DNA of 64,000 bases, from positions 33,677,946-33,741,945 of the forward strand of contig NC_079148.1 of assembly GCF_945859685.1 (NCBI RefSeq), written 5' to 3'. Below are positions 34,696 through 46,480 of this stretch, in pieces. Under the pieces are notes generated by a model. It ran no database searches. It saw only the letters and a program-made list of their open reading frames with translations, and was not told the origin of the DNA. Source of the DNA: Eupeodes corollae. Lineage: Eukaryota > Arthropoda > Insecta > Diptera > Syrphidae. Every line of letters begins with the position of its first letter. The stretch's first letter is position 1. Position numbers and translations under genes: made by a program.

Positions 34696-36479
34696 CAGTA
34701 CCCGTAACGTGATGGTTAGTGCGTTGGACTCATGGACCGCTGTGGTCCATCCTCTCCCGAAAAAGGGAAAGGACAACTCCAACCCGTCAAATCTTCGGTC
34801 GATAAGTCTTCTTCAGAGCATCAGTTTTCGAAAAAATCATTAATAGGGCTCTGACTAAGTGGGTTACAACAACAAAATATTTCCGGATAAACAGTTCGGG
34901 TTCAAGGCGAGTCATGACACAATTCATGCTGCGTCTTAACTCGTTTCTTATATCCAATGGAATAAATCAAAACAACAATGCACAGGTGCTGTTCTGGTTG
35001 ATTTGGAAAAGGCCTTTGACACCGTATGGTTAGAGGGTCTTTACCTAAAACTGAGCAGGCTTGGCATAAGCAAGTCATTGTTGTATGTACTTTATGATAT
35101 GCTCAACGGTAGATAGTTTGTTGTCAAAAGTGGCAATGCAACTTCTACCACAATATTCTCAATTAAAAATGGTTTTTAACATTAAGCGGTGAATTCGCCG
35201 ATTCTCTTCAGCATTTACACCAGCGATCTAATAAGTAGTCTTACAAAGGCAATTGCCTACGCTTACGATCGAATTGCGTACAGAACGGTCCGAAAGGTTG
35301 AGGTTATTAGAATTATCTTGCAGCGTGATTTTGCCAAGAAGTGACGATTGGAAACTGAAAATAAATGTCCAAAAGTCGGAGACAATTCTGTTCCGGACTC
35401 CGTTGGCTAGGGCCACGAGGGATACGTGCAAGAATTGGTGCAAGATGGTCATCGTTGATCCTCACGGGCAGCCATTAGCGAGCAAAAGTGAAGTGAAGTA
35501 CCTCGGTATCTTCCAGAGGAGCTTTCGCTCTGACGAAACGCCTGTTTTTTAGCAGCCGGCTTGACCCCAAAATGAAGGTAATTTGCTACATGGCCCTCAT
35601 ACGGCCAATGATCATTTATGGTTGTCGTGATGGTGGTTCAACGTTGCCCCTTCCCAGATAGAGAAGTTTCGGGTGTTCGAGCGGCTTATATTGAACAGCC
35701 AAATGTTCTTATGTGCATTACTTTTTCAAGGAGGTCCTATACAACGGGGCTCGAATCAACAGAATTGACAATTTCGTGATAAAACTCGTTCGAGAGCTCT
35801 TTCGGTTCAGTAGGGCTGTGTCCGAACGGGACCGAACTGATAGGGTGAAGCAGGACAACCATTTTTGGTGGTTTCAATCGGCACTTGATAGTGAGTAGTT
35901 GGGATGGGGTTTGAAGCATTGGCCGGCTTACATACTTGTTTTATAGTTTTAAGGTTTAGTTTTAAGGGGAATAGGCATAGTGGCACAAATAGAAATAGAA
36001 AAAAATGTATATAGAAAAAAATATGGAAAACAAAAATGTTAGATAGTTAGATTGTGGTTGTTCTAGTTTTAAGTAGTTTATAGGTTGTTTAATTTAGATT
36101 TAAGTTTTATACAAAGGACCTTATTTTAAGTAGTTTTTAAGTAAAAATAAAAAAGATTCTTGATATAAGTTTTTTTTTCAAAATTTTCTAATAAATACAA
36201 AAATAAGTAAAATTGTGTTCAATCCCTGCCTATGCCACCTCAGTTAAAAATAAAGTTTTCACGGGTACTGCCTCTTGCGAGGAATTAAAAAGTTCTCCAA
36301 GAGTTATTCTTGTCATTAAAAGTGCTTTCTCGAAATTAGCCGTTCGGATTCGGCATATAAACTGTAGGTCCCTTCGATCCCTGGCAACATTTCTCGCACA
36401 CAGGAATGGTTGAGAGTTGTAAGTCACTAGGCCCTGGATCTTCATGGATTGTTGTGCCACCTAATTTATTTATTTATCT
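34696..36479 (+). mobile_element. tRNA-derived SINE S3, split by non-LTR element E
   Basis: Head CAGTACCCGTAACGTGATGG then TTAGTGCGTTGGACT (34696-34730). After the insert the SINE resumes at the B box GTTCAATCCCTGCC (36218) and runs through the body to a (TTTA)n tail (36461-36477). About 20 bp of head between the anticodon loop and the B box are missing, lost with the 3' end of element E. Flanked by a 9-bp target duplication in element G. Confidence 0.88.
34731..36217 (+). mobile_element. Non-LTR retrotransposon E, same family as D, inserted in SINE S3
   Basis: Begins exactly after GCGTTGGACT of the SINE head, the same base as element D in S1. It starts further upstream in RT than D: PLPKKGKDNSNPSNLRSISLL (~34753), then motif A LVDLEKAFDTVWLEGLYLKLS (~34997-35060), KNG..., SPILFSIYTSDLI (~35195), the decayed AYADD equivalent AYAYD (~35256), WKLKINVQKSETILF (~35349) and the C-terminal INRIDNFVIKLVREL (~35755). 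The 3' UTR matches D to about AAGTAAAAT (36213) and then breaks into SINE, so ~200 bp of 3' UTR are deleted. Several frameshifts. Confidence 0.85.
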
Positions 36480-36488
36480 AGAACCGAG
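36480..36488. repeat. Right target-site duplication of SINE S3
   Basis: AGAACCGAG, exact repeat of 34687-34695. Confidence 0.85.
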
Positions 36489-37011
36489 CCTTGGGAAACG
36501 CCAATAGCTATATCTAAAGGTCCACTGAACGAATCTCTTATTTTAACTCTTTGTCTTCTACCCTTAAGATATGAACAAAACAATTTAATAATGAATCCTC
36601 TATAACCAAAATTTTCAAATTTAATTAGTAACAGATCATGATCCACAATATCAAATGCTTTTGTCATAACAATAAAGATAGCAGCTGTGACTTTTCTACT
36701 GTTAAGACTGGTATAGATCTGACGACAAAATTTAGGCACTGCGTCTTCCGTTGATCTGCCCGATCTGAACCCAAACTGATTGCTACTAAAAAAGTTAACT
36801 TTATCCAAATACGATACAATTCTGACTTTCATCACTTTTTCAAAAAGTTTAGAAAAAACGGGAAGGAAAGATATTGGCTTATAATTAATTAGATTTTTAG
36901 AATCACATTTCTTTAAAATTGGTATGACCTTAGCCATTTTTAAGCTGTTAGGAAAAATTCCACTATAAACACAATTATTATTACTTACTTACTTACTTAC
37001 TTAAGGTGGCG

Positions 37012-38480
37012 CTACAGTCCTGTGTGAACTAGGGCCTCACCCAACAAACTTCTCCATCTAGCTCGGTCCCTAGCTAGATGTCTCCAGTTTCGCGCTCCCA
37101 GTTGGGTGAGGTCACCTTGCACTTGTGCGCGCCACCTAATCCGCTTTCTTCTTCTACTGCGCTGTCCTGTGGGGTGGATTCGAAGACTTTCCGAGCCGGA
37201 GCATTGGTTTCCATGCGCTCTACGTGACCCAGCCATCTTAGTCTTTGGACTTTTAGTCTTCTGGCTAAGTCTACTTAGCTGTACAGCCCGTACAGTTCGT
37301 CGTTCCATCTTCTCCTCCACTCCCCTTCGACCAAGAACTTTTCTCTCGACCCGATCCAAGGTGCTTTCATCCGCTTTTGTCATGGTCCATGCATCTGCAC
37401 CGTATAGCAGGACGGGGATGATAAGGGTCTTATATAGCAACACTTTGGTCCTTCGAGAGAGGACTTTACCACTCAATTGCTTTCTTAGTCCAAAGAAACA
37501 GCGGTTAGCAAGAGTTATTCTGCGTTTGATCTCAGCGCTGGTGTTGTTTTCTGCGTTTACAGCGGAGCCTAGGTAGACGAAGTCCTTGACTACCTCAAAT
37601 GTACGTCTGTCGATTGTGACGTTTTGACCAAAACGTCGGTGTTGTATGTCCTTTCTAGACGACAGCATGTACTTTGTTTTGCCCTCATTAACCGTTAAAC
37701 CCATTTTTGCGGCTTCTGCCTCAATACTCACAAAAGCCCCATTGACATCACGCTGAGTTCTTCCGATTATGGCAATGTCATCAGCATATGCCAATAATTG
37801 GACAGACTTTTGAAAGATAGTGCCTCTAGTGTTGACGTGTGAGCTCTGCACTATTCTTTCAAGCACGATGTTAAAAAAATCGCATGACAGCGCATCACCT
37901 TGTCTAAAGCCTTTTTTGACATCAAAAGGTTCTGTTAAGTTGTTTCCAACCTTTATAGAGCAGCGTGAATTCTCCATGGTCATCCTGCACAAACGGACGA
38001 GTTTGGCAGAGATGCCAAAACTAGACATGGCTCTATACAGCTCGTCCCTGTAGATGCTGTCATATGCGGCCTTGAAAACGATGAAAAGATGGTGGGTGTC
38101 GATTTGGTGTTCTTGAGTTTTTTCAAGGATCTGCCGTATTGTGAATATTTAATCAACTGTGGACTTTCCTGGTCTAAAACCACACTGATAAGGACCTATC
38201 AGGTTGTTGACGATGGGCTTAAGACGTTCACGTATTACAGCAGAGAAGATTTTATAGGCGATGTTAAGTAGACTTATTCCTCTTTAGTTGGTGCAGTTTA
38301 GAGGGTCTCCTTTTTTCAGGATCGGGCTAACAATACTGTGGTTCCATTCATCGGGCATGTTTTCTTCCGACCATATCTTACAGATAAGTTGGTGCATGCT
38401 TCTAATAAGCTTATCCCCAGCTGGTTTAAAAAGCTCGGCATTCAAGCCATCTGCTCCAGAGGCTTTATTAGACTTCAACT
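37012..38480 (-). pseudogene. RTE reverse transcriptase and C-terminal domain
   Basis: Starts with KSNKASGADGLNAELFK (38478), SIVSPILKKGDPLNC, a stop at ~38287, RGISLLNIAYKIFS, GFRPGKSTVD, a stop at ~38148, then motif A as FIVFKAAYDSIYRDEL, where the catalytic D is V. From 38028 a 338-codon frame is open: GFRQGDALSCDFFNIVLE, LLAYADDIAIIGRTQ (catalytic box intact), KTKYMLSS, FVYLGSAVNAENN, LYGADAWTMTK and a C-terminal WRHLARDRARWRSLLGEAL. The element 54785-55945 is a related but distinct RTE. Nearly intact but inactive. Confidence 0.9.
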
Positions 38481-38554
38481 TAGATATGGCAATCTTTACT
38501 TCGTCTAAGTCGGGACGACGGGATTGTTGGCTTTCGTCATCTATATCGAATGGG

Positions 38555-39470
38555 TCATCCTGCCTGAAACTGGTTTTCGATACATTGTGTTACCGTCAGA
38601 GAACTTCGAGAGAGGTTACTTGTAACTCGGTCGGGAAAGGATTGAGCGATCTCTGGCGATTGTAGCCGTTCGACGTTGTATCTTCTCCCAGCACCTCCCT
38701 GTTTTGCTTTGGGTCTGGAAATCCGAAGTGCTACCTTGGCTACAACGAGGTAGTGGTCCGAGTCGATGTTAGCTCCTCGGAAAGTTCGTACATCCATAAT
38801 GCTGAAAGCGTGTCTGGCGTCGATCGCAATATGGTCAATCTGGTTGACGGTAGATTGATCTGGAGAAGTCCAAGTTCCTTTGTGGATGTTGAGGTGTGGA
38901 AAACGCGTACTGGCTACCATGACGTTTCGCCCGCAGCAAAATCTATGAGCCTGAATCCATTGTCGGAAGTGTTGTCGTGCAGGCTGTTCTTCCCGATTAT
39001 TCCACCAAAGATGTCTTCCCTTCCTAGCTTGGCATTAAAATCGCCCAGGACTATTTTAATATCGTAGCTAGGGCACTGCTCATATGTTTTGTCTAAAAGC
39101 TCGAAGAACATATCTTTGGTGTTGTCGTCTTTCTCTTCTGTGGGGGCGTGAGCGCATATCAGGCTAATGTTGCCGAATTTAGCCTTGATGCGTATGGTCA
39201 TGAGATGCTCATTGATGCACCTATAGGTCAAGACTTCTTGCCTAAGTCTGGCTTTGATGACGAATCCGCATCCAAATAAGCGCTGTTAGTTTTCGTGATA
39301 GCAGTCACCATAGTAAATATCGCAGTTTTTCATCCTCTTTTTGCCCGGCCCATCCCATCGTATTTCCTGGATGGTGGTAATGTCTGCTTTATAGCGGTCT
39401 AGGGCCTCCGCTAATTCTTCGGCCGCATGTGGTCTGTTAAGGACCTAACATTCCACGTGCATATCCGAAG
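38555..39470 (-). pseudogene. RTE endonuclease domain
   Basis: From 39465 downward: TWNVRSLNRPHAAEELAEAL, ITTIQEIRWDGPGK (catalytic Glu), KNCDIYYGDC, a stop near 39287, CGFVIKARLRQEVLTYRCIN, NISLICAHAPTEEKDD, IKIVLGDFNAKLGREDIFG (catalytic GDFN), DNGFRLIDFAA, then after a frameshift near 38915 TWTSPDQSTVNQIDHIAID and DSDHYLVVAKV (catalytic SDH). All three catalytic blocks are preserved; only one stop and one frameshift interrupt the domain, so decay is fairly recent. The pattern ID(H)I..D and APTEEKDD are RTE hallmarks. Confidence 0.9.
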
Positions 39471-39995
39471 TTCGTTGTCCTTTATTCGTTTGCGTTGGTT
39501 GTCAACAGTAAATCCGTCCGTATCCGAGGCTTGTTGGTGCTTCGCAACTAAGAAAGCTTTTACGTGGTCAGGAAGTCACCCCAACGCACAACCCCCAACA
39601 TGGAGGGCCAGATTCTAAGTATAACTCCAAGGATGGTTAGCCATATAAAACCGCTCCTTACAGGCCTGGGCTCCGAAGAACTCGAAGAAGCCCTATAAGG
39701 TGTTCACTAAGTAGTTCAACCTTACTGGAACTGTAGACGCCACCGGGAATTCCTCCGCTGCCGTCTGGATAAGGAGAGGTGCCTTAGTGGAAACACCTCT
39801 CCCCACCTCTCTCGTTTGCTGCCCCCAACAACTTTCGACTGGGGTTGGAACCCAATCTCCAGTTGAGGTACTAGGCACCCGATGTTGACCACGTGGAGGT
39901 GAGAGTAGGAGTTGATAGACAGAGGTTGGTTTTAAGAAAAACCTGTGGACGCTTGTGTCCTCTTGAATGTACATGTCTACCATTTGAACATCCAA

Positions 39996-42900
39996 CAACA
40001 TTAAAAGCGAAACTTATGTAGCTCATAAGAATCGATAAGCTAAATTAAAAAGCTTTGTTTATACCCATTTTCTTTATTAAAATAATGTCTTGAAGAGAAA
40101 CTTTTGCCTTAGGTTGTAAAGCTAGCATTCTTAACTGTATCAGCTTGAATTGGACAATTTTCGACAAAAGTTTAAGGTAACTTATGCTTTTGTGAAAGAA
40201 GAAGGATATTTGACGTTACAACATCCATTTTAAGCAAAATATTATTCTTAATTCGCTACTATTTTATGTTTATTTTTATATTTTAAAACCTTTTAAAAAT
40301 AACATTCATCAATTTTCAGAAAATATTTTTCTAGATAAAATGAAGATTAAAAATAACCTACCCCACAGCTTCCACGCACATATTAATATTAAATATTATC
40401 AGTTGTGAGGAAATTGTATGGAATTTTGTAATAAAACAGTAAACATGAATTTAACATTTTTGTTAAACCTTAATGAAATTCTTTATTTAAATTTTTTTTT
40501 GTTTAAGTAATATTTCTATAATTAAATTGAAATTTCTCCCTATTTTTGTGATAATGTTTATTTAATTGTCCTCAAAATCACTGATTTGGTGACTTTCTTT
40601 AAACTCAAGGAAGTTTTGTCCTGGAGATACAAATATAGATGAAATCAATCATATTTACTGACAGATATAATTCTTTAAAAATGCCCTAAAGATTATGTTT
40701 CAGCAATTCAAAAGTTGAAATACAACCATTCCTTAGTTTCTATAAGAGATTTAATTTTAACATAAAAACGAGTTTTTTTTAGTGAAACTAAACAGCCCAA
40801 GATTGCAGCAATTTATACTTTTAATGAAATTTTCCGTTACTAAGGCACACGTTTGCAGCTGTATGTAGCCCCAAGGAGTCCAACTTTAAGTTCTTGAATA
40901 GATTGTGGAACATTATGTGGCTCTAAATTAAAAGTCATATGGTGTTGGATCACACGATCCCGTTGTGGATATTGTGATCAATTTTTCGAAAAATAACACG
41001 GTCTTGGGTTGCGTTACTTGTGTTGCACGTAGTGATGGCAGTTCTATTTTGGTATCAGTAAAGTGCATTCACACCGCCAGCACAGCATCCACATGGAAAG
41101 GTTTATTAACAATCTTTCTTTGATTTTCAAAATCCTAAATATGACTATTCTATTAATTAAGAATGCACCCATCACTGAAGATGATTTTTCTTACAAGAAT
41201 TCGTATCATTTTGACGAACGTTGATGGTGTAATATAAATCGGCTTGAATTCTTGTATGAACTGATTTGGAATAGCTTTATGATCTTAGTCCTTATGCAAA
41301 TTAAATTGTAATATCGATTTATTTCAAATGGCTTTAATGGCTTGTTCTAAAGAAAACTGGAGTTTCATCAACAAAAAAAACTATTTAACAGAAAAATTCT
41401 CAATTCTGTTTGAGCTTTAGTAGTGCAGGCTACAAAATGTCCCCCATTATTGACGTACCTTTTTAAAATCAATATTTTATATGATACAAAAATCTTTGGT
41501 TAACAATGAACAATAAAGCACTGTATTAATATTAACTCAATTAACTTTAATGAAAAGTCGATGATAACATTTAAAAGCGTTTAATATTTGTAATAGCTGC
41601 AGCTTATATTTAAAATAATACATATACAAAATTAAATAATAAATTTACAGGAAGTGATCTAAATTATTCTCATTTAGCTTCCGGTAAATACAAATAAACC
41701 AAAAATGTAGAAAATAAACCCCTAAGGAACTTAAAACACCGTAAAATAGGTAAAGTTAAAAAAATCACATAGTTGAACTGCACCATAAATATGCACTCTC
41801 ATGTATTTATACACGTTAGAACATTTTATGACGCACATACATTTGGTAATGCATATGCGTTAAAAAAAAGTGCTGAAGCCAGTATGATACGGACAATGTG
41901 CTTTTCAACACGGAAGAGCTCACTTCAGTTACGTTTATACGTCACTCCTCATGCAGAATAATAAATGTTGCTGAATTTCCAAGAAATATGAATTATAATA
42001 TATTTTTTTGGACAAAGGAACAACAACAAAGAAAAGGAAAGAATGAAAAATTCAGCATCCTTTGAGAAATATAGTAAACTGCTGCATTTGCAGCAACATG
42101 CGTCATGTTTTTTGATGTTTGTAGTATGTGTCCCAGGATGTTACCAAATTCATAGACTTCTATACTAAGGTGTACATAGGTATAGCTGACGGATCCTTCT
42201 TATTCATTTGGTTATACAAGAATATATACATATGTATGTATATCCTTAGTCCTGCGTGTAGCACACACATACATTTCAAAATACTCTTTTGAATATTTTG
42301 ATATGGTGTGTTAGGTAGTTATATAATTTTTATTTACCAAAAATATTCCAATTCCAATCATGTTTCAACAACATACATACATCCAAGTATCATGCATCCG
42401 ACTTGACTTGCAGTCTCTGCAAAATGTGAGGAATACAAGTATTTGCATTCAATTGTGTTCATTTCTAAAGAAGAAGAAGAAAATTCTTTATTGGGTCTTT
42501 TAGAATTTTGGACACATAAAAATATGTATACTATACATTTTGTAAGAATATTTTTATTACACATATTTTCATTCATATTTTTATTAGTAAATAATGCAGA
42601 AACATACATGAGCAAGAAAAAATTCCTTTTTGAATTTTGAAGAAAATAATTATGCCAATCAATGAATACTTTCAAAATTCTGGTGAAAATTGAAAATTCC
42701 AATGATGATTGAATTGAATTTAAAAGAAAAGTTCGAACATTATGAATTTCAATTTGAATTCAATTTCTTTTGTAATGGAAGGAATTTTTCAGTGCATTGT
42801 AAAATTGACGTGAATGAATGGAAAAATAGTAAAAATGCTAAAATATTGTGACTCAATTATATAAATGTTGATAAAAACTGACAATTGGCATTGCAATTTA

Positions 42901-43232
42901 ATTTCAGTTTTTGCAATTCTGCTTTGGAATACAAAATAACAGTTCAAGTATTCGATAACAATTTCGGATTTTATTTTTTTTTTATTTTATTTATTATTTC
43001 AAGATTTTTTTGTTTAAAAGAATTGTTGTATGTGAGCGTAAACACATTTGAAAGGACTGTTATAATATCTAATGTACAACTTGGCATACAAAGTTTAAAA
43101 ATAAATTAATTTAAGATCCGTTTTCCAAAATCAAAAAATAATAACAATTAATACACATTTCTCTTAGATCTCTTAAATACCAATACCAAATTGTTGAAAA
43201 ATTATAAATAAGAAAGTCGTTTTATAAGAATA
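39996..43232. other. AT-rich intergenic DNA
   Basis: No supported gene. 40840-41470 has slightly richer composition and scattered peptide-like runs on the minus strand, but no motif I can name. 42360-42720 holds overlapping open frames on both strands without domain evidence. Confidence 0.5.
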
Positions 43233-45220
43233 TCATACAAGCTTCTGCTGATAAAACCCAGGCTTTGTATACCCCGAATAGGGTTAAAGCATCAGACCTA
43301 AGGAAAACGCATGGTTCGATGCGAGCTGTAAAGAGGTTATTAGGGTTAAGAAGGTAAGTTTCCGTTGTTTTAAAGCCAATCCAACTGAGGAAAACCGGAA
43401 TAAGTTCAAGCAAGAAAGGAAGGCACGCAACGCTCATATTCGACGGACCAAATTTTTACATGACCAACAATTACGGCAAAAAATACTGCAATGTCCCATA
43501 GCTCTTTAGAGAAAGCAAATCTCTTTGCTAGGCAGTTCGCCGCCAATTCAACTCTGCGAGTGAGTGTTTTGACTCCGCCTGTACTTGAGCGAGTTAATGA
43601 TTCTATGGGGCAAATCTTTTTCCGCACTCGTACTGTAGCGAGAGTCCTAAAAGATCTTAACATACACAAATCTGCTGGTCCGGATGGTATCCCCGCTATT
43701 GTTCTAAAGAGGTGTTCTTCATCGCTGGCAAAACCACTGCGTAAGCTTTTTCATCTGTCCCACTCCTTAGGTCTCGTTCCGAGCGGATGGAAAACAGCAT
43801 TTGTCCAGCCTATTCCCAAGAAAGGCGAATCTTCCTTACCTTCTAACTATCGACCGATTGCACTTACGTCCCTTCTTTCCAAGGTCATGAAAATGCTGAT
43901 TAATTATCAGCTCAAGAAATATCTTGAAGAACGGAAGCTTCTTAATGACCGACAGTATGGCTTTCGTAGCAATAGGTCCACTGGTGATCTCATGGTTCAT
44001 CTCACCGAACAGTGGAACAAATCTTTACATAGTTTTGGAGAAAGTAAGATTATTGCACTTGATATTTCAAAAGCATTTGATAGGGTTTGGCATCAGACTT
44101 TCTTATCGAAAATGCGTGCTTTCGGTTTGCATGAATCCCTCCTTCATTGGATTAGTAATTACCTTTCGAATCGTTCAATACAAGTTGTATTGGATGGATT
44201 CAAGTCTGAAAACCACAAAATAAATGCAGGTGTGCCCCAGGGCTCTGTTCTATCTCCAACACTCTTTCTCATTTTTATTAATGATCTCCTGTCTTCAACA
44301 TCTAATCCAATACATTGTTTCACTGACGATAGTACTCTTAGCTTTTCATATTCGTTTTCAGATTCACACCCCTCTTCTTCGGATGTGGAACTGCAACGAC
44401 AAAATATGATAAGCTCATTAAATTCCGACCTAAACAGCATTGTACAATGGGGAATAAGAAACCGCGTGGAATTTAATGCTTCGAAAACGCAATGCTGTCT
44501 TGTATCGTTAAAGCGAAATATACCCCCCTGCCATTATCCATAAACGGCACTTTCATCGAGGAAACTGAACATTTCGATATTCTTGGTGTGTGTATCACCA
44601 ACCACCTTTTGTGGAACGATCACATACGCGATGTCGCCAAAAATGCCGCAAGATGTTTGTGTTTTCTCCCCCTCTGATCTGGCTGTTATTAACAAGACTT
44701 ATATACGTCCAAAGCTTGAGTATAACTCCCATATCTCGGCTGGTGCTCCTGAAACTTACTTAAGCCTCTTGGATAGTATTGAACGTAGAGCATTTAGATT
44801 GATTGGTGATATTACCATCATAAGATTATTTACGTCACTTGAACATCATCGAAATGTTTCTTGTCTCACCCTCTTTTACCGTTATTTTAATGGTTTATGC
44901 TCTAGAGAAATAGCCAGCTGCATTCCTCCCCTTAAACAGTTCAACCGTAATACTCGCGCTTCTAGGAATGCTCATCAATATACCCTCGAGCCCATCTTCG
45001 GTCGTACTGTCAAGTACAGAGATTCGTTCTTTAGCCGTACTATGCGAATGTGGAATGCCTTGCCACACTCTGTCTTTCCCAGCTATTGCAATATTCAGGA
45101 ATTCAAAACCAATGTGCACCGACATCTCCTTTCAACCCCCCTCTCCCTTTCCTAGTGCTCACATACTGTGTCTACATAATAAGGGTAATATATCCCCTGA
45201 GTGTGCGCTTATTTAAAAAA
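43233..45220 (+). mobile_element. CR1-group (Daphne-like) non-LTR retrotransposon, copy C
   Basis: 5'-truncated plus-strand copy; it starts within the linker after the endonuclease (GCTTCTGCTGATAAAACC; the matching region in copy B is near 3400) and runs through RT to the TAG at 45153-45155, followed by a short 3' UTR and an A-rich tail (~45212-45228). Relative to copy B it has a ~67-bp deletion at 43499/43500 and a ~22-bp deletion near 44665. The same flank as copy A follows. Confidence 0.87.
43491..45155 (+). pseudogene. Reverse transcriptase of copy C
   Basis: Open for 350 codons from 43491: SAGPDGIPAIVLKRC, FVQPIPKKGESS, NYRPIALTSLLSKVMK, NDRQYGFRSNRSTGDL, motif A ALDISKAFDRVWHQ, GVPQGSVLSPTLFLIFINDL and motif C FTDDSTLSF (T replaces A of FADD). 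A frameshift near 44515 and another near 44660 lead through ETEHFDILGVCITNHLLWNDHI to the C-terminal region RPKLEYNSHISAGAPETYLSLLDSIERRAFRLIGD and FSRTMRMWNALP. The ATG at 43491 is chance; the protein is truncated upstream. Inactive. Confidence 0.88.
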
Positions 45221-45499
45221 AAAAAAATACAAAACACAAAACATTACAAAATTTAAGTAATAATAAGAAATCTGAAAAAAGTAGATTCTCAATTTGAAAA
45301 ACTTTCTGACAAAATTGAAATTAGTCTTTAACAATTTTTCAAATCTAAAGCAAAAGTTGAATTGGTGTTAAGTTCAGTAACTCAAACAACTAGGTTCACA
45401 TGTTGAAATTTTTTTTAATTGTACATCGAAACCAAGTTTTTATGTTTTCTTCATACCATTTATAGATTTGAAAACAAATTAATATTTCTGGATGGTTAT

Positions 45500-46428
45500 T
45501 TACTTTAAATAGGAAGTTATTGTGATGGGTCCGATTTTTCGAATTAAAAATGTTGGCATTTCTCGACGTTTCAAGGTCAATAGAGTCGAAATAAAAGATT
45601 TTTAGAAATAGTCTGTGCGTGCATGTGAACGCACGTTCGTACGTCCGTAAGCGACATTTTTTGACGTACGTAGCTCAAGAACCAGTAAAGATATCGACTT
45701 CAAATTTGTTTTACAGATAATAAAGCTGAAAGATGCAGAAAGGGCTCTCAAGAAAATTGGGTGGGTGGTTTTTTATCGTAGCAGTTTAAAAAAAGGTGAA
45801 CATTTTGGTTAAATCCAAATATCTCACGAACAATGACGATAGAAACTTGAATTATATATATTAAAACGCGATACCAAACCAATATATACAGTTAACGTTT
45901 AATCAAAAAAATTGAGCATCGAAAATTTTACTAATAAAAAATGATTCCAAAACAATTTTACGCAACGAAATGTAACGTTTTTAACATCTGGTAAAATTTT
46001 AAGAAAAATCCAATTGACAGTTTTTCTTACAAAAAACTAAACAACCCAAAAAAAAAAATTAACAAAAGTTGGTAAAAATTAATTTTCGACTCAAATATCA
46101 TGTCAAAAATTTAAGCTTCCAACTAATTTTCATTACAAGAAATATTGTTTTCAACATTCGGAAAAACTTTGAGAAAAATCGAATTGACAGTTTTTCTAAC
46201 AAAAAATAAAAACCTAGAAAAAAATTAATAAAGTGGATACATTGATTTTCATGTCAAAATCTTTTCAAAAATTTAAAATATTGACTTCAAACATTTTTTA
46301 TTTCACTGAAAATATTGTTTTCGATATTCAGTAGTATTTTTTTTATAAAAATCCAACATTCCGTTTTTTTTTCATAAAAAGATAAAATCTACAAAAAATT
46401 GTACGCAAATTTGGTAGAAATTGATGTT
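45500..46428 (+). repeat. Family-R repeat, copy R4 (right end missing)
   Basis: Same head and AT-rich units as R1, with GACAGTTTTT markers at ~46016 and ~46187 (171 bp apart). It ends around GCAAATTTGGTAGAAATTG (~46404-46425) without the right subterminal repeat or hairpin seen in R2 and R3. Identity with R1 continues to ~46478, past the end of recognisable R sequence. Confidence 0.75.
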
Positions 46429-46480
46429 CGGTTCTTGATATCTGCCAATTTAGTTTCATTCATCCAATTAATTAAATTTT

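Larger units (their letters stand above)
33850..36985 (-). mobile_element. CR1-group non-LTR retrotransposon G, split by SINE S3
   Basis: Minus strand. The 5' part (36985-36489) is open for 155 codons: MAKVIPILKK, NYKPISFLPVFSKLFEK, NQFGFRSGRSTEDAV, AAIFIVMTKAFDIVDHDLLL (motif A with V for the catalytic D) and GVSQGSVL. The SINE follows. The 3' part (34686-33850) resumes with FADDIGCLYSNNS (~34668), TFILYHLRKFALRKLL and GGGSFNYNMQPLL...KHILRI. Between GSVL and FADD only two codons remain where the family has ~20, so a deletion came before the SINE. At 36985 the element is cut by the 3' tail of the neighbouring RTE. Endonuclease absent. Confidence 0.82.
36986..39995 (-). mobile_element. RTE-clade non-LTR retrotransposon, nearly full length
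   Basis: Minus strand, ending in a (TAAG)n-type 3' tail (plus-strand ACTTACTTACTTACTTACTT, 36987-37006), the microsatellite tail usual for RTE elements. It carries an endonuclease, RT and C-terminal domain in one eroded ORF, preceded by a ~500-bp 5' segment that is partly open (39693-40001). The 3' end abuts element G, so this element probably inserted into or next to G. I did not find G sequence resuming beyond 40000. Confidence 0.88.

Noticed and set aside
37106..37576. 156-codon plus-strand frame
   Set aside because: Antisense shadow of the RTE reverse transcriptase C-terminal region.
40840..41470. Possible eroded transposase or host exon on the minus strand
   Set aside because: Some peptide-like runs, such as VDETPVFF, but no consistent motif series in any order I can name.
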